A stretch of DNA of 64,000 nt from Membranipora membranacea (GCA_914767715.1 OU612067.1:27566162-27630161); one strand, 5' to 3'; positions 11,743 through 23,699 are shown, counted from the first letter of the stretch. The notes: generated by a model from the letters alone, not told the origin. Made by a program: numbers and translations.

Positions 11743-13395
11743 CATTAGATTTTTGTGCAAATTAGATAAACATCCTGTCTACATGTGTAAATTTTGTATC
11801 TTCCATTGAAATTCTATTGAAAGCCACTAATCATAAAGCATAACGGCTGAAGACAGAGTTTGATTGGAATGTCATATCTTAGTATTTATAATCTTCAATA
11901 CAATCCATGTAGCCACAATCTCATTTATTCATCAATTAAATATAAACAAAACCTTGAAATACTTTAGCCATGTATTGATCTGCCTTTATATTGGCAATTT
12001 CTATCTCGAGCAGTAACCATGGTTAACAGAAAATGTTGTATCTGTCAAAGCACTGTGGGTTATTTCAAGTGGCCGAAATCATACAGATTTAAACTTAGTG
12101 GTGTGACCAATGAACTAAGTTCATTGGTGTGACTACCTCAGGGACATTTTCACTATGATAACCACATGGACTCGACGTCGATTTGCTACAATTGCCTCCT
12201 GAATGATATTCAATCTCGCTCTCACTGGATCTCCGAATCTCCCTATAATTTTCACTCTCGCTGTCGGATGAGCTAGAGTTGTAATTTTTGCCGTGCTTGA
12301 TTTCGATCGTTTGCTTTGTCATTCAATTATGAAATTTTATACACTATCTCATTTTACCAGCTAAGCCACATAACATAGGACATATTAACTTTGCATTGTA
12401 TTCGCTCATTCATTCAATAGATAAATTCTGTGTGGTTTAATATTGTATGCAGGGAATATCAAAACCACTGTGTCATAACAAAAAGTCTTATTTACGAGAT
12501 ACTGTATATTCCCATTATAATCTAAGGTACTAAAAAGGTACTATTTTCTACAAGTGATCACAACTCCAAAGGAGAAAAATAGTACCTTTTTAGTACCTTC
12601 TCTTCCCAACTTTGAGTGAAAATAATTCTTAACTGGGCCACATGCTGCTTTTGGACATAGCATAATGTTCTAAACTAGACTGAGAGCTCTAGAATGATAC
12701 CAAAAACCTGTTCCCTTTACAAGCACTTTAATGCAATGGAATAATATACTCATGGCAGGTCGAGATTGAAGGCTGGCTTACAAGGACTTTAAGGCTTGCA
12801 AGAATATCAGTGCTATCATAGATATGATTACTGCCCCGGCTATGTGATTTTTTGGTTGACACAGCCAGTACCAGAGAACTTGTTGAGAAGGGTATTGTTT
12901 TCTGATCACAGCCAGTAGTAAGGGAAAAGTATGCGCTGTTAAGTCAAATTGGCATGGGATTGTTAGTTTTGTTTGGGAGTTCATATTCATGTGAGTCTTT
13001 GTTCTCCAAGTTGGCTTTCATAAAAAAAACAAATACAGATCCCAGATTACTGATGAACACATCTAACAGCTACTGATGGTGGCGTCAGCAGAAAATGCTC
13101 CAGATTTCATGGGTATTATAGCCAAAAAACAATGTCAGGGCGCCCATTGATTTCTAACAGACTTTTGCTTTGTTACCTTCATATTATATCTGCAACAAGT
13201 TTACTTTTCTTTTACTCTTTCTTGACCATGAAAACTGTGAAGCAGTAATAAAACCTTCCATGGCTAAAACAATGATATTTTGTTCTGATAGCACACAAAT
13301 GTGTATCTAAGTCTATTGTCAAATGTTTCCTATTGGTGTCGGTAGGTGCAGCTCATTACTGTGTTGTAAAATTTGAAGTGGCTCATTGTTTCGAA
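11743..13395. other. non-coding right half of the hAT element
   Basis: About 1.65 kb with no convincing plus-strand coding part. It holds the antisense transposase scrap at 12692-12730, the 12525-12600 hairpin and a minus-strand Ser-rich frame (12095-12322) that I cannot assign. Confidence 0.5.
12525..12600. repeat. short hairpin with 24-bp perfect arms
   Basis: Arms 12525-12548 and 12577-12600 are exact reverse complements (AAGGTACTAAAAAGGTACTA...), with a 28-base loop. Each arm itself contains a repeated GGTACT motif. It may be a tiny foldback insertion in the hAT element. Confidence 0.8.
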
Positions 13396-13412
13396 AAGGT
13401 TGGGCACCCAGG

Positions 13413-13420
13413 ACGTACAG
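13413..13420 (+). other. hAT target-site duplication, right copy
   Basis: This ACGTACAG is identical to 9619-9626 and directly abuts the right TIR. Confidence 0.9.
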
Positions 13421-13493
13421 CATGTCTGCATGTCTTCCTTACAATTGTTTCCGGACAAAAAATTATACAGAATTCTTGTCTTAGATTGAGGCT

Positions 13494-14126
13494 GTTGAGA
13501 GGTTCACAAACTACAAAGCATTGTTAGTGCCGGCTGGTTGCACCTCATTGGTGCAGCGAAAAGACGTGGGCCTCAATAGGCCTAAGCTATTTAAGAGTAG
13601 AATGCTGGACCAGTGGAAGAAATGGCTGGATGTACCAATCGAGGAGCAGGAGTTCACCAAGAGTGAAAAGTGAAAGAGCGTAAGATAATTTGTTGCTCGG
13701 TTATTTATCTTGAAAAAACTGGCCTCTCAAAATTTTATTGTCAAATTGCCAATTTGGTTGAATCTTCCTATGCAATGAATTGTGTTATCGCTGCTGTCCG
13801 ATGTGTCTAATCAGAGACTTAGATTCTGCTTGTTGTTAAGTAAACATGCGTGGTGTTAACATTACCCACTTATTATCTAGGCTCCATATTTATCTGTCGC
13901 AGAGTGGGTGTCGGCTGCATGGGCAAGCATACCCGAGGATATGGTGGCACGAGCGTTTACTGCCTGTGGACTTGTACCTAAAGCAGAAAACAGTTGGAAT
14001 GACCTTCTTCACACTCGTTTGAAGCCAGTTATATGCCCAGACAAGACAAGACAAGACAAGCATAGAACTGCGCAGATGAGCAGGTCGCTGTTCAACACAC
14101 TTGGCCAATCTAAATTTTTAATGTGA
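13494..14126 (+). pseudogene. C-terminal part of a pogo/Tigger-type DDE transposase
   Basis: The first piece (13494-13670) reads LVPAGCTSLVQ followed by NRP...KSRMLDQWKKW. This is the signature after the last catalytic residue in pogo-type DDE_1 transposases (usual form PGGCTSLLQPLDVxVNKPFK). A second piece begins after a TATCTAG acceptor at 13881 and contains VAEWVSAAWASIPEDMVARA and FTACGL, the usual C-terminal helix of this family. The catalytic core and DNA-binding domain are absent, perhaps because the hAT insertion or earlier decay displaced them. It ends near an AAGAC repeat at 14039-14062. Confidence 0.75.
14039..14062 (+). repeat. (ACAAG)n microsatellite
   Basis: Four and a half tandem ACAAG units. 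Confidence 0.85.
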
Positions 14127-15627
14127 TAACATATTATTGTCATCTTTAGTGTCATTTTTTTTACAAAATTTGAGGATTTTTTATATTTGATTCCTTTGAG
14201 AAATTCCATCTGTGATATATATCTGCCTATGAAGCCCAGGACCTTCAATTTCCGTTTCACTTATACCAAGAGGGCCGTAAGCATTTATTGTGAAATTAAG
14301 CATGGGTATCTTTCCAAAAGCCCATCATGTATTGTAAACGCACAATAATGTTTTCTATGTAGTTAATTATTGGTTTAGGTTATAGGTTTGGGTTTGGGCT
14401 GACCAGTTGGTGTCCAGGTTTCAAGAAATATTACATCCGGTCGACTATGCCTCTGATGAATTGTACATAAATTATCATGTCTGTTACACTTAACTGTACT
14501 TTTTGTTTCATTAACAAATTAATAAATGTTAGTATTATATGCAGCACCCATAGACATAAAAACAGTTTTTATTTCTGTGGTATAACCCTATCAGGATCAT
14601 CGACTGTAACCTATAAGGCTTGTAACCTATATGTTAAGTCACTGAGCCTAATCCGTACTGTTCTGGTCATAGATAGGCCTGCGCCAGTTATTAAGCAGTT
14701 ATCAAGAGGTACAAAATCAATTCCTATACCTAGCCCGGATTATGTTATATCTGTTCATGCTTAAAACTAAACATCCCCTATATTTTGAAACACAGGACGG
14801 TACAGGAAATATTGCCGGGATAACGAGTAGTTACAGTACTAGGTTGGCTCAGAGAAATGGCAAAGTCAGCACCTGCCAAAGGATGGTTTTTATTACAAAA
14901 ATGTATGGACGAGGAGATGGAAGCCAAGAGAGGTTTCAGTGTTTGGTCGAATAAGAATGCAACGCATGTTTACAATGCTCGTTGCATATTTATCCACAAT
15001 AGCTTTTTGTCTTTCCAAAAAAAACAATTTGAGCTCTTTACTTTCTCACTAAACACATTTCAGTTCAACACATCAATAGTATAGTGTTGGTATTGATAAG
15101 AGGATTTTCTGAGTCACTGCCAATTTGTATACTGTCATTTGGTTGCATTATTCTTCACTACCACAAACGGCTGAATGACCTAACAAAAGCCAAATCAAAC
15201 ACATGGAAGCTTATGGCAAGGCTTGCCTTAGAGGCCAATGAGGCGATGAGACAGTTTTAGCTGGTGAAGGTGGGAGAGGCCACAAGAATCAGGAACAAAC
15301 GTAATACTACGGTGCAGTGCAAATCAGGCTGATGAGATAGGCATATCTGCAATTGCGATAGAAGAAACAGAGTATGATTAGTGTCACTTAACTTCACTGT
15401 TTGTTTGTCAGTGTCTAGATCAATCTATGTCAATATTTTATTATCATTTTTGGCCACGGGCCGTTTTCTCCCGAGGGCCATTTAGACCGTTTTCCACAAT
15501 TTTTCCATGTTACCATGCTATTTGCCAAATTACAGGGTAGTCTAGGAAGTCTCCAAAGTAATTATGTCCTCTCAGACAAAAGTCTTTCTCTCCACTCTCA
15601 GGAAACTTTCTTCCCCACTTCTCAGAG
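14127..15627. other. intergenic stretch, nothing assigned
   Basis: An open frame at 14857-15000 (AKSAPAKGWFLLQKCMDEEM) resembles a transposon-type coding scrap, but I cannot name it. Nothing else is recognised. Confidence 0.3.
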
Positions 15628-15888
15628 ATGCAGAAGCGACAGCCGAAAGATCTGCCAGAGAGTGAACCTATGGCTCATTATGGAGGAGGAGACTTCCCAT
15701 TCATGTTCGTTGCTGACAAAGCTTTCCATCTCTTTTATGCGACCATTCCCGGTACAATCCCTTGCCTCAGAACCAAAGCGATCTTTAACTACAGGCTGTC
15801 AAGGGCAGGGAGGGTCATAGAAAATGAAATTATTTGGGTTTTTTCAACATTATACACAGTCTATCAGGTTTCAAACGAGCAAAGCTAA
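15628..15888 (+). pseudogene. PIF/Harbinger transposase fragment
   Basis: The 86-residue frame contains FPFMFVADKAFHLF and then IFNYRLSRAGRVIENE. These match the second aspartate box ((V/I)xDxAF) and the FNYRLSRARRxxEN(A)FG third catalytic box of DDE_Tnp_4 transposases, close together as in the family. Only this C-terminal catalytic segment remains; the first aspartate box and the N-terminal helix-turn-helix are not seen nearby. It continues as a diverged tail (IIWVFSTLYTVY). Confidence 0.75.
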
Positions 15889-16459
15889 CCTGGATAAGAT
15901 CTTACTTCATTTTCCTAATTCCCTGTTAGTATGAGATTAAATCATAACACAAGGTTACATGTCCCGCAGTGTTGGCTGCTGACTAAACTGTTGTGCGCAA
16001 CATTAAAACTGCTGATGTATAACACAGCTCTAATTTTGACCTAATTATTTTCTTGGCATTTTGTGACAAAAAACACTCAAGTACCTATGAAATCTAATAA
16101 ATTTTTATGAATATAAATATAGTAAAACTGTTCGTTAAGCTATTGCTGGTCATTATTGTTTTGATGAAGGGGTTCAGGTTTACTCGGAGATATGTACCTT
16201 GGTGTGTATCTATGATCAGGTGATATTCTAAGTATAACATTGGATATTGACATATGGGCGGAGGACGCAACTAAAGTGAGAGAACTATGTGAACCAGGCT
16301 TGTCAGGGCAGGGACCAGCCTGATCTGATTGTTAAACATATTATATTTGTATTGCTTACTATGATGGCTACTACATGGCCATCATACTGTATCAGTGAAT
16401 CGTATTGCTTACTCACAATCATGGTTCTACATAGGCCATTATATTTCAGTAATCATATT
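15889..16459. other. intergenic stretch, nothing seen
   Basis: AT-rich sequence with no motif-bearing open frame. Confidence 0.3.
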
Positions 16460-16924
16460 TTTGTGGTGGTGGGCCGGTACCCGGACCAATTTTGTTCCCA
16501 ATTTTCATTAATGACCTAATCAGATCTGCTCCTCCATTTGAATATATTTTATTAGCAGACGACACAAACATTTTTAGCTCTGATCCAAAAATTTTGAAGA
16601 AAATTTAATCAACATTGAACAGTGTTGCTTGTAAAACAGATTAATTTCTAAGAAAGAGTAGACGATCCCGAAGTTTTTAATGTTAGTATGGGAAACAACA
16701 TAATAGAATCAATCTCTTCTACTAAGTATTTAGGATTACAAATTGATAGCAATATTACTTTTAAAAACCATTTATCACAGATTTGCAAAAACTTAAAACT
16801 ACGCTCTTTAATTATTGCGAAGTATGAGACAGTTGACCAACTCAATTTATATTATACTTTGTTCTATCCTCACCTTAATTCTATGGTATTGAGTTTTGGG
16901 GCCATGCAGCCCAATGTTAATTGA
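16460..16924 (+). mobile_element. LINE (CR1/jockey-like) reverse transcriptase fragment
   Basis: Reading across stops gives PILFPIFINDLIRSAPPFEYILLADDTNIF, of which ILLADDTNIF is a variant of the F/YADD catalytic box. Then comes the thumb-like STKYLGLQIDSNITFKNHL and LYYTLFYPHLN in the frame 16688-16924. These are the standard C-terminal half of a non-LTR retrotransposon reverse transcriptase. Stops and a large gap between boxes show it is dead and 5' truncated. Confidence 0.85.
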
Positions 16925-18800
16925 AACAATTTTTACTTTCGTTGGGACAACTTCAGTCAACTTTTGTCCCTGGGTTTATGCTCATCTCCATTTTGTGTGC
17001 CTTGTAGTTGTAAAAAGGGAATGTGAGGATCACACAGCCACACTGCTGACGAGGGTCCAGGAAAAGATGAAGATGCCAGCTACGGAAGAGGGTTTCAAAA
17101 ACGCACAAGAATCTTACGCGTCAACTCTACTAAAAATTATTTTTTTAAATCATCAATGACAGAGTGCTCTTTGACGGTTCTGAGCATCAACGGCATGACA
17201 CTACATATAGGCACGAAACTAATTTAGCTATATTGAGGATATCAATGTTTTGCAAATTGACTCAAGTAAGAAAGAGTGTTTATAAAGTTTTACACAAGAC
17301 TTTGTCATATGAAAAGGTTGATTCAGCTTTACCAGGTTGCATCAAATTTTAGTTTTTCTTAATGATCTTATGGGCAGCACCACTTTGAAAATAGGACACC
17401 ATCAACAACACAAAGGATCTCAACTACCTACTAAAAACACAAAACTTAAACTTAAACCTACAGCTAAACCTAAACCCTCGTCTTCAGCAGTCAGGGCAGC
17501 TCAAAAATTAAAACAGAAGGCGAAGAAACCGCCAACAACACCGCCAGCCAATAAAAGAGTATGTAGCATAACCATCCTGTTCATGCTGATTCTTCATGAA
17601 GAAATACCTTACTTGCACCAGATTGCAAAAATGCGTTCCTGATTGCTTTTGTGAATAAAACTGCACGAGCATACAAGCATTTGTTCAACAAATACTGTAT
17701 ATATAAACCTGTATAAGTACATCCATCTCATTGGTTTATTATGTGAAACTCATATATAACTGATTTAATTTAGCCCATAGGGATGATAATCATGTTACTG
17801 CGCTGTCCATAGCTGTTTTTTTACAGTTCAGAGTTCCACATCTTAATAATGACAAATCATAGGGCCAGTAAGCCGTTGAAGAGGTTTCGGAAATTGAGAA
17901 TCAGGAGGATCATGATATGCCACCTGATGAGGATGGAGCACAGATCAAGAGTATATTGTTTATCTCATTATTACAAAAAGCAGGCTTGATGAGTGAAGAA
18001 AAATTTTAATCTAACACTAATGCATGCCATTTGTATATTGTTATGCTGCCAGCAGTTTGCCGTGTGTGCTACAAAAACGCGTCACTGTTGTTACTGGTTT
18101 CTAATGAGATGCTGTACCATGCATGATCGAGATATAATTCATATCACCCGCATATCACCCGCATATACCCTAGAGAAGAAAGTTTGAACTGGAGTTTAAT
18201 TTAGCTACTTAAGAATTATTTTGTAGAAATAAAACTCATCACAATTGAAATCTTTGGCTAGACCTTCAATTTAGCACTTCTAACTTTTTTAGGGTCTGAA
18301 AATGCTAAAAATTTCTGTCGCTATTACTGTCTTCCTCTAGGTAGTTTTCATGGAAAATGTCTATGGTAGTCATGCTGCTATTGGTAATAATGTGGAATTT
18401 TGCCATCTTTATTTCGGATATCAAGTTCACACAGGCTCGAGTGAAGACACTGATAGAGGTATTCACCCCTGTACAAAAGCAGTACAAGACAGCCAAGTCA
18501 TGTGGAACAAAAAGAAAGGTTTGCTTACTGTGTACTCATAATGTCACTATATCATAAGGTATTTAGGGGTGGAACGAGCGCCCGACCCGCTCCGGACACA
18601 TCAGGGCGTAGGTTTAAATAACCCGACCTGAAATACCCAACCAACAAGTGATCGAAAGATTAGCAGAAGAGGTGGCACCTGCTATGGCCCCCCGAGTGAT
18701 ATGGCAGTGCGACAGCCGATACCTACTTTCAAAAGGTGATGCAGAGACTTTCCCCCTACTCACCACCAGCAGTCTAGTCCCCCTCACAGTAAATATTGTA
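16925..18800. other. intergenic region with weak exon candidates
   Basis: A Lys/Pro-rich frame lies at 17380-17556 (KPTAKPKPSSSAVRAAQKLK) with a GTATGT after it. Another frame at about 18340-18520 (RVKTLIEVFTPVQKQYKTA) is followed by a weak donor. Neither has a recognised domain. They could be N-terminal exons of the Harbinger element that follows. Confidence 0.3.
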
Positions 18801-19463
18801 TTTTACAGACCTGCAACACAGGATTCAGTTTATTCGGGAATTTTGTAGAAGACAAATTACAATGTGTTGACTGAAAAGCTCCGTCATATGGTCATACTTC
18901 TACTGTTCAACCAACCTCAAGTTCAGAGATACATATACAGTGTGGCCATCTACAGGGTCTGCACATGATGCTGCTGTGTGGAGGCGCTCATCTCTGTTTG
19001 AGACAATTAATCGCTCAATGCCCAAAAATGATAGAGTTATAGATGGCCACACTGTACCTCTTCACATTTTGGGAGACCCAGCATGTCTCCTGCAATTATT
19101 AAAGGGTATGTGGGACGGAACTTGTCAACCATTCAGAAAAGCTTCAATGTCTATCACAGCAGTGCCAGGATGTGTGTCGAGATTGCGTTTGGCAGGCTAA
19201 AGAGCCGATGGAGGATTTTGAAAAAACGTATGGATCTCGACTACCGTTTTGCACAGAAGATCATAACTACGTGTTGCATCTTGCACAACGTATGTGAAGA
19301 ACATGGTCTAGGAGTTCTACAAGAGATGGCTGTTGCCACAGATGCTGGGCTATACCCTCAGCCCGAACAACCAGCTTACAGACATGTCGACAACGAGGCA
19401 AAGGAGATAAGTTGCATCATGGAATATGTATTGTATCAATTTATATTTCATGTTTATTTGTGA
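18801..19463 (+). pseudogene. PIF/Harbinger transposase, catalytic half
   Basis: The frame at 18940 reads WPSTGSAHDAAVWRRSSLF, then [11 protein letters not shown]. This matches the WPGSxHDxxVxRxS and LLGDxAYPL boxes of DDE_Tnp_4. A frameshift near 19085 passes to the frame from 19083, with [20 protein letters not shown] and [12 protein letters not shown], the third catalytic box (Glu) and the typical tail. The first Asp box is not visible upstream. One frameshift and the missing N-terminus make it non-functional, though the catalytic boxes themselves are well kept. Confidence 0.85.
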
Positions 19464-19508
19464 ATACTGTGTATTAAAAGAAGATTAATACTTATATATT
19501 TGTTCCAG

Positions 19509-19616
19509 GATGGTGAAAGGAGGTTACAAAGCATGGATAGCGAAAGAATGCTTCCATTTAATTAATCCAAAGAAAGACACTTGGCTTGATGACGAAATTA
19601 TTGATCAAATTTTAGA
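19509..19616 (+). pseudogene. possible Ulp1/C48-type protease exon
   Basis: A short frame after a TTCCAG acceptor encodes LINPKKDTWLDDEIIDQIL and is followed by GTGAGT. WL(N/D)DEII is the N-terminal substrate-groove motif of Ulp1-like SUMO-protease domains, which several eukaryotic DNA transposons carry. No catalytic His/Asp/Cys segment was found, so this is only a hint. Confidence 0.3.
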
Positions 19617-21303
19617 GTGAGTAGATGTTTGTAGAGACTACATCTTTTTATTTTGGTCAGTTTTTCGGCTCATGAAAAACACATGTTTTTATTATTATCA
19701 TTCAATCCGCAAGCACTCTATTGTGATCTAAATATGTTTTAGGCTGGTGAAGCGAGACGGGGTGAAAGAATGGGTGGTATGGTCATCTGTAATTTACCAG
19801 TATAATCTAAACAACAGAAGGAAATAAAATGCCTGTATTCTAACCGGGAGTGATACAATTGCACGTCGACCAATGCAAAGGTCCCACAGAAATAGGGTGA
19901 TGTAGGTAATAAACACATGAGACCAATTTCCAAAAAAAATATCATTCTACCAGCTGTGCATGCTGAATCATCCTTTGATGTTACATGCTGCCAGGAGAGT
20001 GACACATCTAAGGCTGTTTGTGGACAGAACAACTTCTTTGTAGATGACAAGGAGTATCAATGTATCAACGGACATCCCTTATTTTTTCACTTTTGTCTGT
20101 ATGCAATGCACCTGGAGCATATTGCACACCTATACAAGATGGATGATGTCAATATGACGGTCTTGGACAGGAAAAGCAAGTTGTGATTTGTGGCCTACAG
20201 ATCCTACGTAGGATGGTGCTATGAGAGCCCTGGACAGGAATAGCAAGTTGAGCTATGTGACCAACAGATCATACACAGGATGGCTGCAATTCTATCTTTG
20301 GAGAAGACATCGGAGAGTTATCCCTGAGTGTGTGTAAAAAGCGATCCTTTCACCCTCTTGGCGAAGAACTGAGGGAAATCTATTATTGTCGCTTCTACTA
20401 GATTTGCTTCATCCTTTGGCTTCATTCGTTCTTGACACGCCTTTTAGCTCAGCGATGACTGTTAAGAATGGTGGAAAGCCCAAAAAGAGTGATTTGTCTA
20501 ACCTAGGTTTAAACAGGGACTATGCTGATAAAGATACTCAGGCCATGGCCTACAGTTATGGAAAGAAAAGATAAGGTTGCTGGATGCTGACTGAAGAAAG
20601 GACGCCCTTACCAATAAAGAAGTGGTAGAGAGCTAATGTATTGATCAGTAGCCTTTGAAAAAAGTCCTCATGAAAACAAGAGTGGCCAAGTATGTAAACC
20701 GTGAGTCAAAGCATTTAACTCTTTTTTTCTCTAAGACAGTTAAAAAAATTGAGATACTCCAGTATGCCAGGCTGGAAAATCATCTCAAAACCGAACTACA
20801 AGCATGATGCTCTCTGTGATTGTCTTTCCTCTGCTCAATCTATCAGCAATCTGCAAAGACCAACTGCCCCAGACAGAAAAAGAGAAATACTTCTGTCCTG
20901 TTCAAGTAGTAAGGCCAGTGAGCCACTGTCCCGACGGGGATAAAGAGAAAAAAAACAAGGTCTTCTTCCACTTAGCTGGTAGCGACAGTAACGGGACAAA
21001 TCAACTACTCCAGCATGACAACCCAATGCAAAAAAAAAGAGAGGTAGGATTTGTAAAAAAATACAGGACCAACTAGTCCACAAATAAGAGAAAAATTCCA
21101 ACCAGTAAAAGATCCACCAATAAAACACAGGCATGTTTACATGAACCACTTGAAGTAGCTATCGAAAAAATAAACTATTCACACTAAACCGGAACTGTTC
21201 CGCCATTTGTCAACGATTTTGTTAACTGCCCTGGAGAAGAAAGAACCGTAACTGCTTAGCATTATCTTATCTTGCCTAACAATGTTATGAGTGACCACTT
21301 ACG

Positions 21304-21374
21304 TCATACTCCTGTAGCAGACTGAAGCAGTTCGATACACGCCATCTGTCTACATGCTATAGCTATATCTAAAG
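21304..21374 (-). pseudogene. orphan last exon of the ANKRD16-like gene
   Basis: These 71 bp are the same length as exon 8 of the intact gene (29117-29187). They encode LDIAIACRQMACIELLQSAT plus a stop and keep the CAG acceptor. No other ANKRD16 exon is found upstream of it on the minus strand, so only the 3' end of the gene was copied here. Confidence 0.8.
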
Positions 21375-21455
21375 CTGAGAAAGAAGATCCCAGATATCAA
21401 TTATCATGAAAGTTTTTCTATTCAAAAGATTGGCACAACGCGACAGGAATCAGAT

Positions 21456-21712
21456 TTTTTAAACAATTTTCTTGAGAAACTCCCCTCAGGCAGATATCGC
21501 ATCCTTAAATACAGAACTGCCTGGGGTAAAGACTCATTCTTCAGACACACGATTTTGATATTACAAGATATTTTTTATTCCACTAGAAGTCAGACTTTAC
21601 TTTACTCATTTTGTTTATGTTTCTTTTTGGAATTCCCTACACATCTAACAGTATTAACACTCAATCTCGCAGCATACCTAATGTTTGTGACAAAATAAAC
21701 CAACCAACCATT
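21456..21712 (+). mobile_element. insert with ACCA-repeat tail in copy C, probably a LINE 3' end
   Basis: Relative to the two paralogous copies, about 257 bp are inserted between CAGATT and CCAGTC. Its frame reads LPSGRYRILKYRTAWGKDSF, and its end is ACCAACCAACCATT, a simple-repeat tail typical of some LINEs. ATT may be the duplicated target. Family uncertain. Confidence 0.45.
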
Positions 21713-21946
21713 CCAGTCGCTAAAACCTATATAACCATCAAAACATACTAAAGGATATAAATAAACAGGCTTCGCAAATCAGAAATTTTAACCCCCTGCT
21801 TAGTAACACCAGCATTGTTAATTCTCTGAACTTCATATCTTTGAAAAATCAGCAGGTAATTATTTGTGTTTCAAGTGCGCCATCAAACCTTGTCGAAACA
21901 TAATGAGTGATACTCTGCTATTACAGAATGTAAACACCCCGTGTAG

Positions 21947-22931
21947 CTGAGTTAGAGGAAAGTCTAGAGATCGTACGCAGTGAAATCAATAGAGACCTAG
22001 ATTATCTGGATGCCTTGGCAACAAAGCTGGCCTCTATTGGTCAAGGTTTGTATTACTATTTACATATTAAGGTACGGGTTGGCAAGCTGTTTAGTTTTTC
22101 AAAAAAGACCACAGACCTCACTTCAAGAGGCCACAGAATATATCTTTCAAGCATAAATAGAGAGCCTAAGAATTATTTGTTGCACTGTTAATATTGTAAA
22201 AACTTTAAAATATTTATGCAACAATAAAAACATCTATAAGGAGGGCGATGTATACTTGGACATCCTCTGCAACAGTGAAACAGTAATAGTTATTACAGGC
22301 GTAAGGCCACCATTAGGCTGCTGGAGATTACCCATTTTCAATCTGCTGATCTTAATGGCACTTTCCTGTCTGCTCTTCACATCTCTGAAATATAGTAAAA
22401 TGCCTGAGATCTTTGATCATCAAGAATTTAATTTGCCTTTATGTGTCATTGAAGGAGCTACCACACATAATGAGAAGACTATCGAGGAGTTATGTTGCCG
22501 ATATCAGAGATTTGTCACTGAAGTTTTGACAGAAGCCGGTAAGTGAGTTATGTAACTAAGTTCCTGAACCTCTTTTCTTGAACAATAGTAAGTTGCTTGA
22601 GGATACTTGTCTGTTTTTGAATGAAGCAAATGAAGTGACAAGAACAAGGAAAATTATGACATTGGACACTGCTGTGCTAGGATATAATTACTGTCTGGAT
22701 ATTAATCATCAGAGGTGAGGTTGTGAGGAATCTGCCCAATTTCCTTGTGTCCAATTACCTTGATTGATCGGCACTTAATTGATCACCAATATTGGTTTTA
22801 AACATGGTACAAAATTTATATTAAAAATTTTAATTATTATTGTAGATTCATCCGAGTCAAGGGCTGTGCTACATGGTTCACTCTCAAAACTTAATGACCA
22901 GCTACAGGTAGAATTGAGAAGTATCTGGAAG
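21947..22931 (+). CDS. unrecognised three-exon series
   Basis: Exons 21947-22045 (99 bp), 22299-22538 (240 bp) and 22846-22931 (86 bp) have canonical borders, and the same phase 1 joins all three. They encode a Glu-rich helix (ELEESLEIVRSEINRDL), then a hydrophobic run (PIFNLLILMALSCLLF) and an acidic helix, then SSESRAVLHGSLSKLNDQL. The third ends in phase 0 at a GTGAGC donor, but the next plausible acceptor (23230) opens with TGA, so the continuation is unclear. No family is recognised. A coiled-coil protein with one membrane segment is a possible reading. Confidence 0.35.
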
Positions 22932-23360
22932 GTGAGCTTCCTAATCGATAAAACTTAAATGTCAGAGGCCACCGTCGCAAACAAACTAATCACATTTGGA
23001 CATTCAATTTGGCATTGAAATGTTGTATTTGTACAAAACAAAATGTACGGATCAGTTAGCAAAAGTTATTTGTCTAGTGGTGCATAAATTTAGATTTTAC
23101 GAAAAAGTTGGCTCCTTATTGAATAATTAAAAAAAGTTTAGACTCACCCTATTACACATCTGACAGGTGTTTCGTTATTCGAGAGGATAACTGTTATGTC
23201 TACAGTTTGTTGCAATATGTCTATTTTGTAGTGAAAAAAAGAAGAGGAGTAACTAAGAAAACCTTGGAGGAATGCAAAAAAACTTTGGTATTTCCCTGGA
23301 GTCACCAAGGTTTAAGCCCAGAAGATTTAAAACCCCACAAACCTAGCTGCTGTCGAAATC

Positions 23361-23597
23361 ATGCAGTCAAGAGATAGAGCAAAAGAGGAGATACAGAGAT
23401 ATCTGAGGAGAGAAGTGAAGAGACTGGTGACAAGGGTGGCATATCTCGCGGCAGAAACTAATTGCGAGGACCGCTCATGGCTCCTAAGCTACATGATTGA
23501 CATTACTGCAGTACTCCCTACCCCAGCTTTCCAACCAGATGAAGGGTACTTCTCAGTAGAGCCATCACTGGAAAGTGATACGGAGGGCGATAGCTAA
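23361..23597 (+). CDS. unrecognised terminal exon with acidic C-terminus
   Basis: The frame begins at or before Met 23361 and encodes a charged helix (RAKEEIQRYLRREVKRLV) followed by VEPSLESDTEGDS and a stop. Upstream frames 23231-23345 (KKRRGVTKKTLEECKKTL) may be part of the same exon in another frame. I do not recognise it. It may end the preceding exon series. Confidence 0.3.
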   Translation: MQSRDRAKEEIQRYLRREVKRLVTRVAYLAAETNCEDRSWLLSYMIDITAVLPTPAFQPDEGYFSVEPSLESDTEGDS

Positions 23598-23699
23598 ACT
23601 GTTTTCTTTAAATGGTTGTGAATGTTCTTATTTTTAAGCATGTTTGCAACTTATGAACTGTTCATTTATACATTATATTATATAGACTTGTTTTGATCT

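Larger units (their letters stand above)
9627..13412 (+). mobile_element. hAT DNA transposon with intact ends, 3786 bp
   Basis: The element is bounded by perfect 17-bp terminal inverted repeats: CCTGGGTGCCCAACCTT at 9627-9643 and its reverse complement at 13396-13412. Both lie inside exact 8-bp target duplications. Inside are degraded parts of an hAT transposase on the plus strand, an internal inverted rearrangement at 10613-10890, a second antisense scrap of the transposase near 12692-12730, and a short hairpin at 12525-12600. With the transposase broken it cannot be autonomous, but the clean TIRs and target duplication suggest it moved fairly recently or was mobilised in trans. Confidence 0.9.
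19890..21790 (+). repeat. low-copy repeat, copy C (also 50.4-52.06 kb inverted; part at 28.06-29.4 kb)
   Basis: From GAGACCAATTTCC near 19917 to CTTCGCAAATCAG near 21788 the sequence is homologous to the reverse complement of about 50400-52060. From about 20270 onward it is also homologous to 28060-29400. It includes a non-coding tract shared by all three and, on the minus strand, the last exon of the ANKRD16-like gene. About 260 bp at 21456-21712 are absent from the other two copies. The shared ORF-like part (DDKEYQC..., KMDDVNMTVLDRKSKL) is not a known family. Confidence 0.75.
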
